Source: Clostridiaceae bacterium Marseille-Q4149 (GTDB lineage: Bacteria > Bacillota > Clostridia > Oscillospirales > Oscillospiraceae). Taken from it: DNA of 64,000 nt. Within the stretch, counting starts at the first letter, position 1. Each line of letters starts with the position of its first letter. Of this stretch, positions 1 through 10,561 are shown piece after piece. The translations under genes and the position numbers were made by a program. The DNA lies in the NCBI GenBank assembly GCA_018228685.1, contig CP073691.1:1426001-1490000 (forward strand), written 5' to 3'. The notes under the pieces are model-generated. The model saw only the letters and a program-made list of their open reading frames with translations. It was not told where the DNA came from and did not search any database.

Positions 1-1
1 C

Positions 2-40
2 CTGCAGAAGTGCAACAGCAAGCTGACGGAGCGGAAATAG
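2..40 (+). CDS. C-terminal end of an unidentified protein (partial)
   Basis: Frame 2 gives a 12-residue tail (LQKCNSKLTERK) and a TAG stop at 38-40, followed 17 bases later by a strong terminator, as expected for the last codons of a gene that begins upstream of the window. Too little is visible to name the product. Confidence 0.35.
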   Translation: MQKCNSKLTERK

Positions 41-57
41 CCCCAGCAGCTTCCAAA

Positions 58-91
58 GAGGGAGGAGAGCGCCGCTCTCCTCCCTCTTTTT
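58..91 (+). terminator. Rho-independent terminator
   Basis: Perfect 14-bp stem (58-71 pairs with 73-86) followed by five T. It closes the gene running in from the left edge and isolates glnS. Confidence 0.85.
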
Positions 92-133
92 GCAATGCCC
101 GCAAAAAAAGTTGTCCCGCCCCTTCAAAAGCTC

Positions 134-162
134 TTGCAATCAGAGGACGGGAACCGTATAAT
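134..162 (+). promoter_or_regulatory. sigma-A promoter of glnS
   Basis: TTGCAA at 134-139, 17-base spacer, perfect TATAAT at 157-162. It lies 53 bases before the glnS start, with an AAGGAG ribosome site at 200-205. Confidence 0.75.
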
Positions 163-214
163 ATAAGTTCAGTGTGAAAACACGGGATTACGACCGAATA
201 AGGAGTGTGAGACA

Positions 215-1954
<1,740 letters not shown>

Positions 1955-1965
1955 CCTGTAAAGTA

Positions 1966-2003
1966 AAAGTTGCGCTGCCCAAAAGGCGGCGCAACTTTGT
2001 TTT
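1966..2003 (+). terminator. Rho-independent terminator of glnS
   Basis: Stem 1966-1979 pairs with 1985-1998 (one G-U pair), loop CAAAA, followed by GTTTTG. Confidence 0.8.
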
Positions 2004-2005
2004 GC

Positions 2006-2034
2006 TGGACAAGAGGCGGGGCAGCCTGTATAAT
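2006..2034 (+). promoter_or_regulatory. sigma-A promoter of the tandem membrane-protein pair
   Basis: TGGACA at 2006-2011, 17-base spacer, TATAAT at 2029-2034. It starts directly after the glnS terminator and about 25 bases before the next ATG. Confidence 0.75.
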
Positions 2035-2059
2035 AGGGAAAAAACGGGAGGACCACGCC

Positions 2060-2566
2060 ATGCCTCTGTACGATGCCGTTCGCACGCCCCGGCCCCGGAA
2101 ACGGGACCCCAGGCTGCTTGCCTGCATAGCCATCGCACTGACCCTGGTGTTGCTGGCATTTTTTCCCATTCTATGGGCCGCCCATTTACAGCGGCAGTAC
2201 CGCCATTTTATAAGCGGGCTGGGAGAAAGCGTTCTATATGCCAAGGCGCAGGGAAGTCTGTACGTCCGGCAGAACGGGCGGCAATTCCGGGCCCGGGAGC
2301 CCGCCTCCCGGCTGTATCTGGAGGTGAATGCCGCCGGCATGGGCAAGCGCCAGAGCAGCGCCCCCGATTCTGCGCCGGACGCGGAGCTGGAGTTCGGAGA
2401 CGGGTGCATCCTGCGCTTCTGGGGCCTGGACGTGTGGGACGGGTACAACCGCCAATGGGTCCCCGGCGTGTTCGTCTGGTACCGGGGAGCCAACGGAAAA
2501 ATCTATATGTATGACACCGACCGGATGCAATGGCAAACGCTGGTGCGGTGCTTGCCCGAAGAATAG
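2060..2566 (+). CDS. Small membrane-anchored protein of unknown function (copy 1)
   Basis: 168 residues. The ATG at 2060 follows GGGAGG with normal spacing; upstream in-frame codons belong to the glnS terminator. The protein starts MPLYDAVR, then has a basic stretch (about residues 9-16), one hydrophobic segment (about 17-40) and a roughly 125-residue outside domain with aromatic C-terminal residues (PGVFVWYRG, KIYMYDTDRMQW). This predicts a type II single-pass protein with an extracytoplasmic domain. The next gene is a paralog with the same MxLYDAVR start, the same layout and a matching C-terminal pattern, 10 bases downstream. I do not recognise a named family and assign no function. Confidence 0.75.
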   Translation: MPLYDAVRTPRPRKRDPRLLACIAIALTLVLLAFFPILWAAHLQRQYRHFISGLGESVLYAKAQGSLYVRQNGRQFRAREPASRLYLEVNAAGMGKRQSSAPDSAPDAELEFGDGCILRFWGLDVWDGYNRQWVPGVFVWYRGANGKIYMYDTDRMQWQTLVRCLPEE

Positions 2567-2576
2567 GAGGAACGAT

Positions 2577-3107
2577 ATGGGTCTTTATGATGCGGTGCGC
2601 CGGGAGGAGAAACCCCGGCGGCGGTGGCACCCCATGTGGGTGGTGGCGCTGGCCTTTGCGGCGGCGCTGGTGACGGCGCTGGGCCTGACCATCAGCAAGC
2701 CCCAGCGGGATCATGACCGGTTCATCCGCTGCATGAGCGACATCTCCAGCAGCACCACCTACGCCTTCAGTGGAAAATTCACCTCCCTCCGGGCCCGGGT
2801 GGACGGCCAGGACCTGCGCATCACCCAGGAAAACGGCTATGCCCTGTACGGGAAGCTCTTCAACATGAACGCCACCTTCAGCCGGGACGTCCCCAAGGAG
2901 GACAGCCTCCGCCTGGACTACGGCGACGGGGCGGTGCTGGAGCTGTGGCCCTATCACCTGCCGGACGGCTCTGACCGCAGCGAGGGCATATTCGTCCGGT
3001 TCGTAAATCCGGAGGGAAAAACCTACACCTACTACACCGACCGGGACACCTTCGCCCGGGTCACCCAATGCCTGTCGCCGGAAAATAACCCGGCATGGGC
3101 GGAATAA
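2577..3107 (+). CDS. Small membrane-anchored protein of unknown function (copy 2)
   Basis: 176 residues, ATG at 2577 after AATAGGAGG. It begins MGLYDAVRREEKPRRRW, followed by one transmembrane segment (about residues 22-40) and an outside domain. Its C-terminal motifs EGIFVRFVNPEGKTYTYYTD and DTFARVTQCL align with GVFVWYRGANGKIYMYDTD and MQWQTLVRCL of the upstream copy, so the pair looks like a tandem duplication that has diverged strongly. Both genes share the 2006-2034 promoter and end at the 3115-3145 terminator, forming a two-gene operon. Function unknown. Confidence 0.78.
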   Translation: MGLYDAVRREEKPRRRWHPMWVVALAFAAALVTALGLTISKPQRDHDRFIRCMSDISSSTTYAFSGKFTSLRARVDGQDLRITQENGYALYGKLFNMNATFSRDVPKEDSLRLDYGDGAVLELWPYHLPDGSDRSEGIFVRFVNPEGKTYTYYTDRDTFARVTQCLSPENNPAWAE

Positions 3108-3114
3108 CCGATTT

Positions 3115-3145
3115 TCGCAGGACGGCTTCCCGTCCTGCGATTTTT
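3115..3145 (+). terminator. Rho-independent terminator
   Basis: 11-bp stem (3115-3125 with 3130-3140), CTTC loop, TTTTT at 3141-3145. Confidence 0.88.
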
Positions 3146-3146
3146 C

Positions 3147-3175
3147 TTGAAAAAAACCGGGATTTATGATATCAT
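3147..3175 (+). promoter_or_regulatory. sigma-A promoter of the glyA-smc-ftsY operon
   Basis: TTGAAA at 3147-3152, 17-base spacer, TATCAT at 3170-3175. The leader to the TTG start at 3264 is about 80 bases and can fold into nested hairpins (GGGACG with CGTCCC enclosing CCGCAG with CTGCGG). Confidence 0.6.
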
Positions 3176-3263
3176 AAGCTGATTATATATGCACACAAGC
3201 GGGACGGGAGCCGCAGGCTGCGGAAGCGTCCCCTCCCGCAGGTCCCATGGAGGAGGAACACCG

Positions 3264-4448
3264 TTGAAATCCAGAGTTTTTGAGATCATTGCCGCCGAGC
3301 AGGCCCGGCAGAACAGCACCGTGGAGCTGATCGCCAGCGAAAACTTCGTAAGCGAAAACGTCATGAAGGCCGTAGGCTCCTGCCTGACCAACAAATATTC
3401 CGAGGGCTATCCCGCCCAGCGTCCCTCCGGCAACCGGGGCCGGTTCTACGGCGGCTGCCAGTATGTGGATGAGCTGGAGGAATACTGCTGCCGCCAGTGG
3501 CAGGCCGTCTTTCAGACGGACTATCACGTCAATGTCCAGCCCCATAGCGGCTCCTCCGCCAACCTGGCCGCCTATATGAGCGTGCTGAAGCCCGGCGACA
3601 CCATTCTGGCCATGAGCCTCAACAACGGCGGTCATCTGACCCACGGCTCTCCGGTGAATTTCAGCGGCAAGCTGTTTCACATGGAGTTCTACGGGGTGGA
3701 CGAAAACGGCTTCATCGACTATGAGGACGTCCGCCGGAAAGCCCGGGAGTGCCGCCCGCAATTGATTCTGGCCGGGGCCTCGGCCTACAGCCGCATCATC
3801 GACTTCCCGGCCTTTGCCGACGCCGCCCGGGAGGCGGGGGCGTATTTCATGGTGGACATGGCCCACATCGCAGGGCTTGTGGCCGCCGGGGACCATCCCT
3901 CCCCCTTCGGCCTGGCAGACATCATCACAACCACTACCCACAAGACCCTGCGGGGCACCCGGAGCGGACTGATCTTCTGTAGGCCCGAGCTTGCCAAGCG
4001 GGTGGACAGCGCCGTGTTCCCCGGCTGCCAGGGCGGCGCGCTGCAGCACGTCATCGCCGGAAAGGCCGTCACAGCGGAGGAAGCCTCCACGGAGGAGTTC
4101 CGGGAATACATCCACGCCGTTGTCCGCAACTGCAAAGCCATGTGCGATGAATTTATCTCCATGGGCTACAAGGTGGTCACCGGCGGCACGGACAATCACC
4201 TGTTCCTGCTGGACCTGACGGACACCGGGCTCACCGGGAAAGCCGTTCAGGATGAACTGGACCGCCACGGCATCACCCTGAACAAGAACTGCGTCCCCAA
4301 CGAGACCCGCTCCCCCCAGCAGACCTCCGGCGTCCGCATCGGGACCGCAGCCATGACCACCAAGGGCTACACGGAGCAGGACTTCATCGCCGTGGCCCGC
4401 CAAATTGACCGCATCATCCGGGATATGCAGGATATGCGGAAGGAGTGA
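3264..4448 (+). CDS. glyA: Serine hydroxymethyltransferase
   Basis: PLP enzyme that interconverts serine plus tetrahydrofolate and glycine plus 5,10-methylene-THF. 394 residues from a TTG start at 3264. GGAGGAGG sits 6 bases upstream of this TTG, while the in-frame ATG at 3189 has no ribosome site and would add 25 residues unlike the family. Family motifs are clear: TVELIASENF, the NVQPHSGS loop, GGHLTHGSPVNFSGK, DMAHIAGLVA, and the PLP-binding lysine in TTTTHKTLRG (K227). The family is usually about 412 residues, so this copy is slightly short at the N-terminus. First gene of a long operon; smc begins 8 bases after its stop. Confidence 0.95.
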   Translation: MKSRVFEIIAAEQARQNSTVELIASENFVSENVMKAVGSCLTNKYSEGYPAQRPSGNRGRFYGGCQYVDELEEYCCRQWQAVFQTDYHVNVQPHSGSSANLAAYMSVLKPGDTILAMSLNNGGHLTHGSPVNFSGKLFHMEFYGVDENGFIDYEDVRRKARECRPQLILAGASAYSRIIDFPAFADAAREAGAYFMVDMAHIAGLVAAGDHPSPFGLADIITTTTHKTLRGTRSGLIFCRPELAKRVDSAVFPGCQGGALQHVIAGKAVTAEEASTEEFREYIHAVVRNCKAMCDEFISMGYKVVTGGTDNHLFLLDLTDTGLTGKAVQDELDRHGITLNKNCVPNETRSPQQTSGVRIGTAAMTTKGYTEQDFIAVARQIDRIIRDMQDMRKE

Positions 4449-4455
4449 CAGAAAC

Positions 4456-7400
4456 GTGTATTTAAAAGCACTGGAAATTCAGGGCTTCAAATCCTTTCCC
4501 GACAAAACGGTGCTGAATTTCGGCGCGGACATCACCGCCATCGTGGGCCCCAACGGCTCCGGCAAGTCCAACATCTCCGACGCTATCCTGTGGGTCATGG
4601 GCGAGCAGAACAGCCGCCAGCTCCGGGGCGCCAAAATGGAGGACGTGATCTTCGGCGGCACGGAAAAGCGCAATCAGATGGGCTTTGCCCAGGTGACGCT
4701 GATCATCGACAACACCGGCCACATCTTCCCCCGGGACGAAAGTGAGGTGGCCGTCACCCGCCGGTATTACCGCAGCGGGGAGTCGGAATACTATATCAAC
4801 CGCCAGTCCGTGCGGCTCAAGGACGTCAACGAGCTGTTCATGGACACCGGCATGGGCCGGGAGGGCTACTCCATCATTGGCCAGGGCAAGATCGACGAGA
4901 TCCTGTCCGTGAAAAGCGGCGAGCGCCGGGAGGTGTTCGAGGAGGCGGCGGGCATCAGCAAGTTCCGCCACCGCAAGGAGGAGTCCGAGCGGAAGCTCCA
5001 GCGCACGGAGGAGAATCTGGTGCGCATCAACGACAAGATCGCCGAGCTGGAGCTGCAGGTAGAACCTCTGCGGCAGCAGGCGGAAACGGCGAAGAAATAC
5101 CTGGTGCTGCGGGACGAGCTGCGGGTGCTGGAGATCTCCGTGTGGCTGGAAAACCTCCAGGCCCTGAGGGCCGGTGCCCTGAAGCTGGAGGCCGATCTGC
5201 GGACCGCAGAGGAGGACCGCCAGCGTGCCCAGGCGGACCTGGACGCCGTGTATGCCGCCGGGGAGGAGAGCCTGGAGAAGATCCGGGACAACGATGTCCG
5301 GGCCGAGGCCCTGCGGGACCAGGTGTCCCAGCTGGACGCCGCCGCCCAGGAGGAGACCTCCGCCATGGCCGTGCTGGAAAACAGCCTGAGCCATGACAAG
5401 CAGACCCTGGAGCGGCTGGACCGGGAGCTGGCGGACACCCAGCAGCGGGCCGGTAATCTCCGGGCCCAGGCCGACGCCCTGACAGACCGCATAGACCAGA
5501 TCGACGCGGAGACCCAGGACCTGGCCCGGCAGCTGGAGGAGCTGATGGACGCCCTGCGGCAGCTGGCCGAAAGCGCCGGAAGCGCCCAGCAGGAGGCCGA
5601 GGCCCTGCGGGCCAAGGAGACCCTGGCCGTGGCCGATGCCGCCCGGGGCCGGACGGAGCTGGCCGCTCTGGACGCCACCCGGACTCAGGCCCAGGCCCGG
5701 CAGGCCGCCATCGCCGCCGACAGCGCCGCCGCCCGGGAAAAGCTGGACCAATGCCGCCGGGAGGCCGAAGAAAACAACGCCTCCCTGACTGCCGCCCGGG
5801 AGGAGGAGCAGGCCGCCGCCAACGTCATCCAGGGCCACAGCCTGAAGATGGAGGGCCGGCGCCGCCGGGCCCAGGAGGCCGCCCAGCAAGCCGAACAGCT
5901 ACGCCGGCAGCTGGCCGCCATGGAGGACCGCATCCGTCTGCTGACGGAGATGGAGAAGGACTACGAGGGCTTCTCCCGGGCGGTGAAGGGCGTGATGCAG
6001 GCGGCGGACCGGGGCACCCTGTCCGGGATCCACGGCCCCGTGGCAAGCCTTATGACCACCGACCCCCAATACACCGTGGCCCTGGAGATCGCCCTGGGCG
6101 CGGCTTTGCAGAACATCGTGGTGGACCGGGACACCGACGCCAAGGAGGCCATCGCCTTTCTGAAGCGCCGGGACGCGGGCCGCGCCACGTTCCTGCCCAT
6201 GAGCGCCATCCGAGGCGATATGCTCCGGGAGCCGCGCCTGGACCAGGAATACGGCTTCGTGGGCATCGCCTCCCAGCTGGTGACGTATGACGCCCGGTAT
6301 GACGGCATTTTCCAGAATCTGCTGGGCCGCACCGTGGTGGTGGAGGACCTGGACTGCGGCGTGAATATGGCCCGTCGGTATCAGAACCGCTTCCGCATCG
6401 TCACCCTGGACGGTCAGATCATCAACCGGGGCGGCTCCATGACCGGCGGCAGCGTCAGCCGCAGCGCCGGGGTCCTGTCCCGAGCCAGCGAGCTGTCCGG
6501 GCTGCGGGAGCAGATGACGGGACTGAAAGCCTCCCTGGGCCAGGCCGCCCACCGGGCGGAGGAAACCGGCCGGGACCTGCAAAAGGCCCAGTATGAGCTG
6601 GATGTGGCCCGAGAGCAGCAGCAGAACGCCGCCCAGCAGGTGCTGGCTCTGGAGACCCGCGGCCAGCACTATGACAGCCTGCGGGAGACTTTGAATGCCA
6701 CCCTGGAGGCTCTGGACGCCGAAAACCTCCGGCTGACCCGGCAGACGGCAGACGGTGACGCCCGCCGCCGGGAGCTTCAGACGAAGATTGACGGTCAGGA
6801 GGACCTGGCCCGGCAGCTGCGCCAACAGGCCCAGAACTGCCTGGCCGGGCAGAGCGACCTGCAATCGAAAACCGGCGGCATCTCCGACCGGATCACCCGC
6901 TGCAAGGAGCAGCAGGCCGCCCTGGCCGCCGAGCGTCAGGGAGCGGAGAGCCGCCTGGCGGACCTGCGCCAGCTGATGACGGACCTGGACGGCGACTGCC
7001 GCAGCCGGGAGGACCTGGCCCGGCAGCTGCATGAATCCCAGGTCCGGGCACGGGAGCAGATGGCGGAGCATCAGACCCGCTGCGACTCCCTGCACCGGCA
7101 GGCGGAGGACCTGCGCGGGCAGCTGCAGACCCTCCAGCAGGAGAAGCTGGACCTGGAGCAGCAGCGCACAGCCCTGAACCGCCAGACCCAGACCTGCAAC
7201 GACGCGGTGATCGCCGCCCAGCAGGAGCTGTCCCGGCTGGAGCAGAAGCGCAGCGCCGCCGCCATGGAGGAGAAAACCATTCTCGATAAGCTCTGGGAGC
7301 GGTATGAGCTGAGCCATTCTGAGGCCCAGGCCCAGCGGGTGGAGCTGGAGAGTGTCCCCAAGGCCACCCGCCGCATCGGCGAGCTGAACCGGTCCATCAA

Positions 7401-8025
7401 GGCCCTGGGCACCCCCAACATCGGGGCTATCGAGGAGTATGAGCGGGTCAACGGGCGGTATACCTATCTGTCCGACCAGCGGGCGGACGTGGAGCAGGCC
7501 AAGGGCGAGCTCACCGGCGTCATCGACCAGCTGACCCAGCAGATGACGGAGATTTTCGCCCAGCAGTTCAGGCTCCTCAACGACAGCTTCCAGGAGACCT
7601 TTCTGGAGCTGTTCGGCGGGGGCAAGGCCCGGCTGGAGCTGGAGGATGAAAAGGACATCCTCAACTGCGGCATTGAGATCAAGGTGCAGCCCCCGGGCAA
7701 GCAGCTGAAAACCATCACCCTGCTGTCCGGCGGCGAAAAGGCCTTTGTAGCCATCGCCCTGTACTTCGCTATTCTCAAGGTCCACCCCACCCCCTTCTGC
7801 GTGATGGACGAGATCGAGGCCGCCCTGGACGAGGCCAACGTGGTGCGCTATGCCCGCTATATGCGGCGCATCGCCGGGAAAACCCAGTTCATCGTCATCA
7901 CCCACCGGCGGGGCACCATGGAGGAGGCCGACGTGCTCTACGGCGTCACCATGCAGGAGCGGGGCGTCAGCCGGATCCTCACCATCAACCTCAACGATAT
8001 GGCCAAAGAGCTGAATATAAAGTAA
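4456..8025 (+). CDS. smc: Chromosome segregation protein SMC
   Basis: ATPase core of the bacterial condensin complex (with ScpA and ScpB, not in the window). 1189 residues, the usual length. GTG start at 4456: the ribosome site AAGGAG overlaps the glyA stop, and the protein then begins VYLKALEIQGFKSF as in SMC proteins. Walker A is GPNGSGKS (residues 31-38). Two long coiled-coil arms rich in E, Q, R and L flank the hinge (about 510-680). The ABC signature LSGGEKAF is at about 1090 and Walker B CVMDEIEAALDE at about 1115. Order smc-ftsY is common in Firmicutes. Confidence 0.97.
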   Translation: MYLKALEIQGFKSFPDKTVLNFGADITAIVGPNGSGKSNISDAILWVMGEQNSRQLRGAKMEDVIFGGTEKRNQMGFAQVTLIIDNTGHIFPRDESEVAVTRRYYRSGESEYYINRQSVRLKDVNELFMDTGMGREGYSIIGQGKIDEILSVKSGERREVFEEAAGISKFRHRKEESERKLQRTEENLVRINDKIAELELQVEPLRQQAETAKKYLVLRDELRVLEISVWLENLQALRAGALKLEADLRTAEEDRQRAQADLDAVYAAGEESLEKIRDNDVRAEALRDQVSQLDAAAQEETSAMAVLENSLSHDKQTLERLDRELADTQQRAGNLRAQADALTDRIDQIDAETQDLARQLEELMDALRQLAESAGSAQQEAEALRAKETLAVADAARGRTELAALDATRTQAQARQAAIAADSAAAREKLDQCRREAEENNASLTAAREEEQAAANVIQGHSLKMEGRRRRAQEAAQQAEQLRRQLAAMEDRIRLLTEMEKDYEGFSRAVKGVMQAADRGTLSGIHGPVASLMTTDPQYTVALEIALGAALQNIVVDRDTDAKEAIAFLKRRDAGRATFLPMSAIRGDMLREPRLDQEYGFVGIASQLVTYDARYDGIFQNLLGRTVVVEDLDCGVNMARRYQNRFRIVTLDGQIINRGGSMTGGSVSRSAGVLSRASELSGLREQMTGLKASLGQAAHRAEETGRDLQKAQYELDVAREQQQNAAQQVLALETRGQHYDSLRETLNATLEALDAENLRLTRQTADGDARRRELQTKIDGQEDLARQLRQQAQNCLAGQSDLQSKTGGISDRITRCKEQQAALAAERQGAESRLADLRQLMTDLDGDCRSREDLARQLHESQVRAREQMAEHQTRCDSLHRQAEDLRGQLQTLQQEKLDLEQQRTALNRQTQTCNDAVIAAQQELSRLEQKRSAAAMEEKTILDKLWERYELSHSEAQAQRVELESVPKATRRIGELNRSIKALGTPNIGAIEEYERVNGRYTYLSDQRADVEQAKGELTGVIDQLTQQMTEIFAQQFRLLNDSFQETFLELFGGGKARLELEDEKDILNCGIEIKVQPPGKQLKTITLLSGGEKAFVAIALYFAILKVHPTPFCVMDEIEAALDEANVVRYARYMRRIAGKTQFIVITHRRGTMEEADVLYGVTMQERGVSRILTINLNDMAKELNIK

Positions 8026-8037
8026 GGAGACACGATT

Positions 8038-8907
8038 ATGGGACTGTTCAAAAAATTCCGGGACGCGTGGTTTGCGCCCATGTCCTTTGACTCCCTGGAC
8101 GACGATTTTTATGACCGGCTGGAGGAATCCCTGATCCTGGCGGACGTGGGCATGGACGTGGCCCTGGACGCCACCGAGAAGCTGCGCCGCCGGGCCTATG
8201 ACGACCGTCTGCTGACGGCAGACCAGGTGAAGGGCGCTCTGCGGGAGATCCTGGCCGAGAAGCTGGAAGTGGGCGACAGCCGACTGGACCTGTCCACCCA
8301 GCCCAGCGTCATTCTGGTCATCGGCGTCAACGGCGTGGGCAAGACCACGTCCATCGGCAAGCTGGCCTATCAGCTGAAAAAGCAGGGTAAAAAGGTGCTG
8401 CTGTGCGCAGGCGATACCTTCCGGGCCGCCGCCGCCGACCAGCTGGAGATCTGGGCGAACCGGGCCGGGGTGGACATCGTCCGCCAGAACGAGGGCGCGG
8501 ACCCCGGCGCCGTGCTGTTCGACGCCCTGGCCGCCGCCAAGGCCCGCCGCAGCGACGTGGTGCTGGTGGACACCGCCGGGCGGCTGCACAACAAGGCCAA
8601 CCTCATGAAGGAGCTGGCCAAGCTCCGGAAGATCATCGACCGGGAGCTGCCCGGGGCCGCCAAGGAGACCCTGCTGGTGCTGGACGCCACCACCGGCCAG
8701 AACGGCCTCATCCAGGCCCGGCAGTTCAAGGAGACCGCCGGTCTGACGGGCATCGTGCTGACCAAGCTGGACGGCACCGCCAAGGGCGGCATCGTCATCG
8801 CCATCGCCCAGGAGCTGCAGGTGCCGGTGAAGTATGTGGGCCTGGGCGAGGGCATCAAGGACCTGGCCCCCTTCGACGCCAAGGAATTTGTGGGCGATCT
8901 GTTCTGA
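8038..8907 (+). CDS. ftsY: Signal recognition particle receptor FtsY
   Basis: SRP GTPase that docks ribosome-nascent chain-SRP complexes at the membrane. 289 residues: an N domain (about 1-85) and a G domain with P-loop GVNGVGKTT (96-104), DTAGRLHNKANL, TKLDGTAKGG and the C-terminal GLGEGIKDLAPF motif shared by FtsY proteins. The acidic A domain seen in Proteobacteria is missing, which is usual in this lineage. ATG at 8038 follows AAGGAGACACGATT, 12 bases after the smc stop. Confidence 0.96.
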   Translation: MGLFKKFRDAWFAPMSFDSLDDDFYDRLEESLILADVGMDVALDATEKLRRRAYDDRLLTADQVKGALREILAEKLEVGDSRLDLSTQPSVILVIGVNGVGKTTSIGKLAYQLKKQGKKVLLCAGDTFRAAAADQLEIWANRAGVDIVRQNEGADPGAVLFDALAAAKARRSDVVLVDTAGRLHNKANLMKELAKLRKIIDRELPGAAKETLLVLDATTGQNGLIQARQFKETAGLTGIVLTKLDGTAKGGIVIAIAQELQVPVKYVGLGEGIKDLAPFDAKEFVGDLF

Positions 8908-8921
8908 TGGGAGGGACGAAT

Positions 8922-9644
8922 ATGATCCGTGCCGACGGAAGAAAGTATGACGAAAGCCGCCCGGTGGAGATCACCACGGGCTTTATCAGGTTTGCCGAGG
9001 GCAGCGCCCTGATCCGCTGCGGCGACACGGTGGTGCTGTGCAACGCCTCGGTAGAGGACCGGGTGCCGCCTCATGTGCGCCCGGGCTGCGGCTGGGTCAC
9101 GGCGGAGTATTCCATGCTGCCCCGGGCCAACCGGGAGCGGTCCCGCCGGGACGTGGACAAGCTGAAGCTCTCCGGCCGCAGCGCCGAAATCCAGCGGCTC
9201 ATCGGCCGGAGCCTGCGGGCGGCGGTGGATATGCGCCGCCTGGGCGAGCGCACCATCACCATCGACTGCGACGTGCTCCAGGGTGACGGCGGCACCCGCA
9301 CCGCCTCCGTCACCGGCGGCTTTGTGGCCCTGGCCCTGGCGTGCCGGGGTCTTCTGGAGCAGGGGCTGGTGAAGGCCATGCCCATCCGCCACTATGTGGC
9401 CGGTATCTCCGCCGGTATCGTGGACAACGTACCCATGCTGGACCTGCAATACTCCGAGGACAGCCGGGCCATGGTGGACCTGAACTGCGTCATGAACGAG
9501 CAGGGCGGCATCATCGAGCTGCAGGGCACCGGCGAGGGCCGGGCCTTCACGCCCCGGGAGCAGCAGGAGCTGCTGGCCCTCTGCGCCCAGGGCAACGCCC
9601 GGCTGATCCAGCTGGAGAAAAACATATTGGGGGAGATTCTATGA
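8922..9644 (+). CDS. rph: Ribonuclease PH
   Basis: Phosphate-dependent 3'-to-5' exoribonuclease that trims tRNA 3' ends. 240 residues, the normal length. The start chosen is ATG 8922 (MIRADGRKYDESRPVEI), since GGGAGG at 8909-8914 is well spaced for it; an in-frame ATG at 8907 overlaps the ftsY stop and has no ribosome site. Family motifs: NASVEDRVPPHVRP, GWVTAEYSMLPRA, QRLIGRSLRA, TIDCDVLQGDGGTRTAS. The stop overlaps the next gene as ATGA (9641-9644), so translation is likely coupled. Confidence 0.96.
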   Translation: MIRADGRKYDESRPVEITTGFIRFAEGSALIRCGDTVVLCNASVEDRVPPHVRPGCGWVTAEYSMLPRANRERSRRDVDKLKLSGRSAEIQRLIGRSLRAAVDMRRLGERTITIDCDVLQGDGGTRTASVTGGFVALALACRGLLEQGLVKAMPIRHYVAGISAGIVDNVPMLDLQYSEDSRAMVDLNCVMNEQGGIIELQGTGEGRAFTPREQQELLALCAQGNARLIQLEKNILGEIL

Positions 9645-10231
9645 AATTCGTATTGGCATCCCATAACCGCAAGAAGCTGGCGGAGATGCAGGAGATTCTG
9701 CGTGAGCTGGGGGTGGAGGTGGTCCTTCAGTCCGACGTGGGCCTGGACCTGGAGCCGGAGGAAAATGGAACCACCTTCGCCGAAAACGCCGCCATCAAGG
9801 CCATGGCCGTGATGCAGGCCAGCGGTCTGCCCGCCATTGCCGACGACTCCGGCCTGTGCGTGGACGCGCTGAATGGCGCACCGGGCATCTATTCCGCCCG
9901 ATACGGCGGCGTGGACAGTGACCAGGCCCGCTATCGCCTGCTGCTGGAGAATCTCCGTGGTGCTGGGGCCCGCACCGCCCATTTCCACACTGCCATCGTC
10001 TGCTGCTTCCCCAATGGGGACCGGCTGGACGCAGCCGGAGATTGCTTCGGCACCATTGCCTATGCACCCCAGGGGGACAACGGCTTCGGCTATGACCCGG
10101 TGTTTTTCGTGCCGGAGCTGCGCAAGACCTTTGCCCAGCTGACGCCGGAGGAGAAAAACGCCATCAGCCACCGCGGCAACGCCCTGCGGGCCTTCGCGGC
10201 GGAGCTGAAAACCTATCTGGAAAAGAACTGA
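9641..10231 (+). CDS. rdgB: XTP/dITP diphosphatase (non-canonical purine NTP pyrophosphatase)
   Basis: House-cleaning enzyme of the HAM1/RdgB family that hydrolyses dITP and XTP to the monophosphates. 196 residues. Motifs in order: ASHNRKKLAEM (4-14), GTTFAENAAIKA, ADDSGLCVDAL, PGIYSARYGG, the nucleotide-binding GFGYDPVF and the terminal SHRGNALRAF. Overlaps rph by 4 bp (ATGA) and has the ribosome site GGGGGAG inside the rph 3' end. The rph-rdgB pair is a common Firmicutes arrangement. Confidence 0.96.
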   Translation: MKFVLASHNRKKLAEMQEILRELGVEVVLQSDVGLDLEPEENGTTFAENAAIKAMAVMQASGLPAIADDSGLCVDALNGAPGIYSARYGGVDSDQARYRLLLENLRGAGARTAHFHTAIVCCFPNGDRLDAAGDCFGTIAYAPQGDNGFGYDPVFFVPELRKTFAQLTPEEKNAISHRGNALRAFAAELKTYLEKN

Positions 10232-10240
10232 GGAGCATCT

Positions 10241-10561
10241 ATGGAACTGACAAGCAAGCAGAGAGCCCAGCTGCGGGGCATGGCCGCCAACCTGGACACC
10301 ATCGTCCACGTGGGCAAGGACGGCATCGGCGAGAACCTGGTCAAGCAGGTCAACGACGCCCTGGAGGCCCGGGAGCTGATCAAGGGCCGGGTGCTGGAAA
10401 ACTCCATGTACACCGCCCGGGAAGCGGCAGAGGAGCTGAAGGTGGCCGCCCGCTGCGAGGTGGTCCAGGTCATCGGCAGCAAATTCGTTCTCTTCCGCTA
10501 TCAGCACAACAAGGACAAGCGGAAGATCGAGCTGGAAAAAGACAGGAAGCGCAGCGTATGA
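10241..10561 (+). CDS. yhbY: YhbY-family RNA-binding protein
   Basis: 106-residue CRS1-YhbY (CRM) domain protein associated with ribosome assembly. It begins MELTSKQRAQLRGMAANLD, with the conserved VHVGKDGIGENLVKQV segment and the terminal GSKFVLFRYQHN strand. ATG at 10241 follows GAGGAGCATCT. Its TGA overlaps the next ATG (10558-10561), implying coupled translation. A basic, charged tail (about residues 93-106) extends past the domain. Confidence 0.93.
   Translation: MELTSKQRAQLRGMAANLDTIVHVGKDGIGENLVKQVNDALEARELIKGRVLENSMYTAREAAEELKVAARCEVVQVIGSKFVLFRYQHNKDKRKIELEKDRKRSV

Noticed and set aside
3189-3263. Upstream ATG start for glyA
   Set aside because: No ribosome site, and the extra 25 residues (MHTSGTGAAGCG and onward) do not resemble SHMT N-termini. 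TTG 3264 has GGAGGAGG at ideal spacing.
5899-8589. Long minus-strand frame opposite smc and ftsY
   Set aside because: Antisense shadow of the two real genes, with composition bias (Leu/Gln/Gly/His) and no recognised domain.
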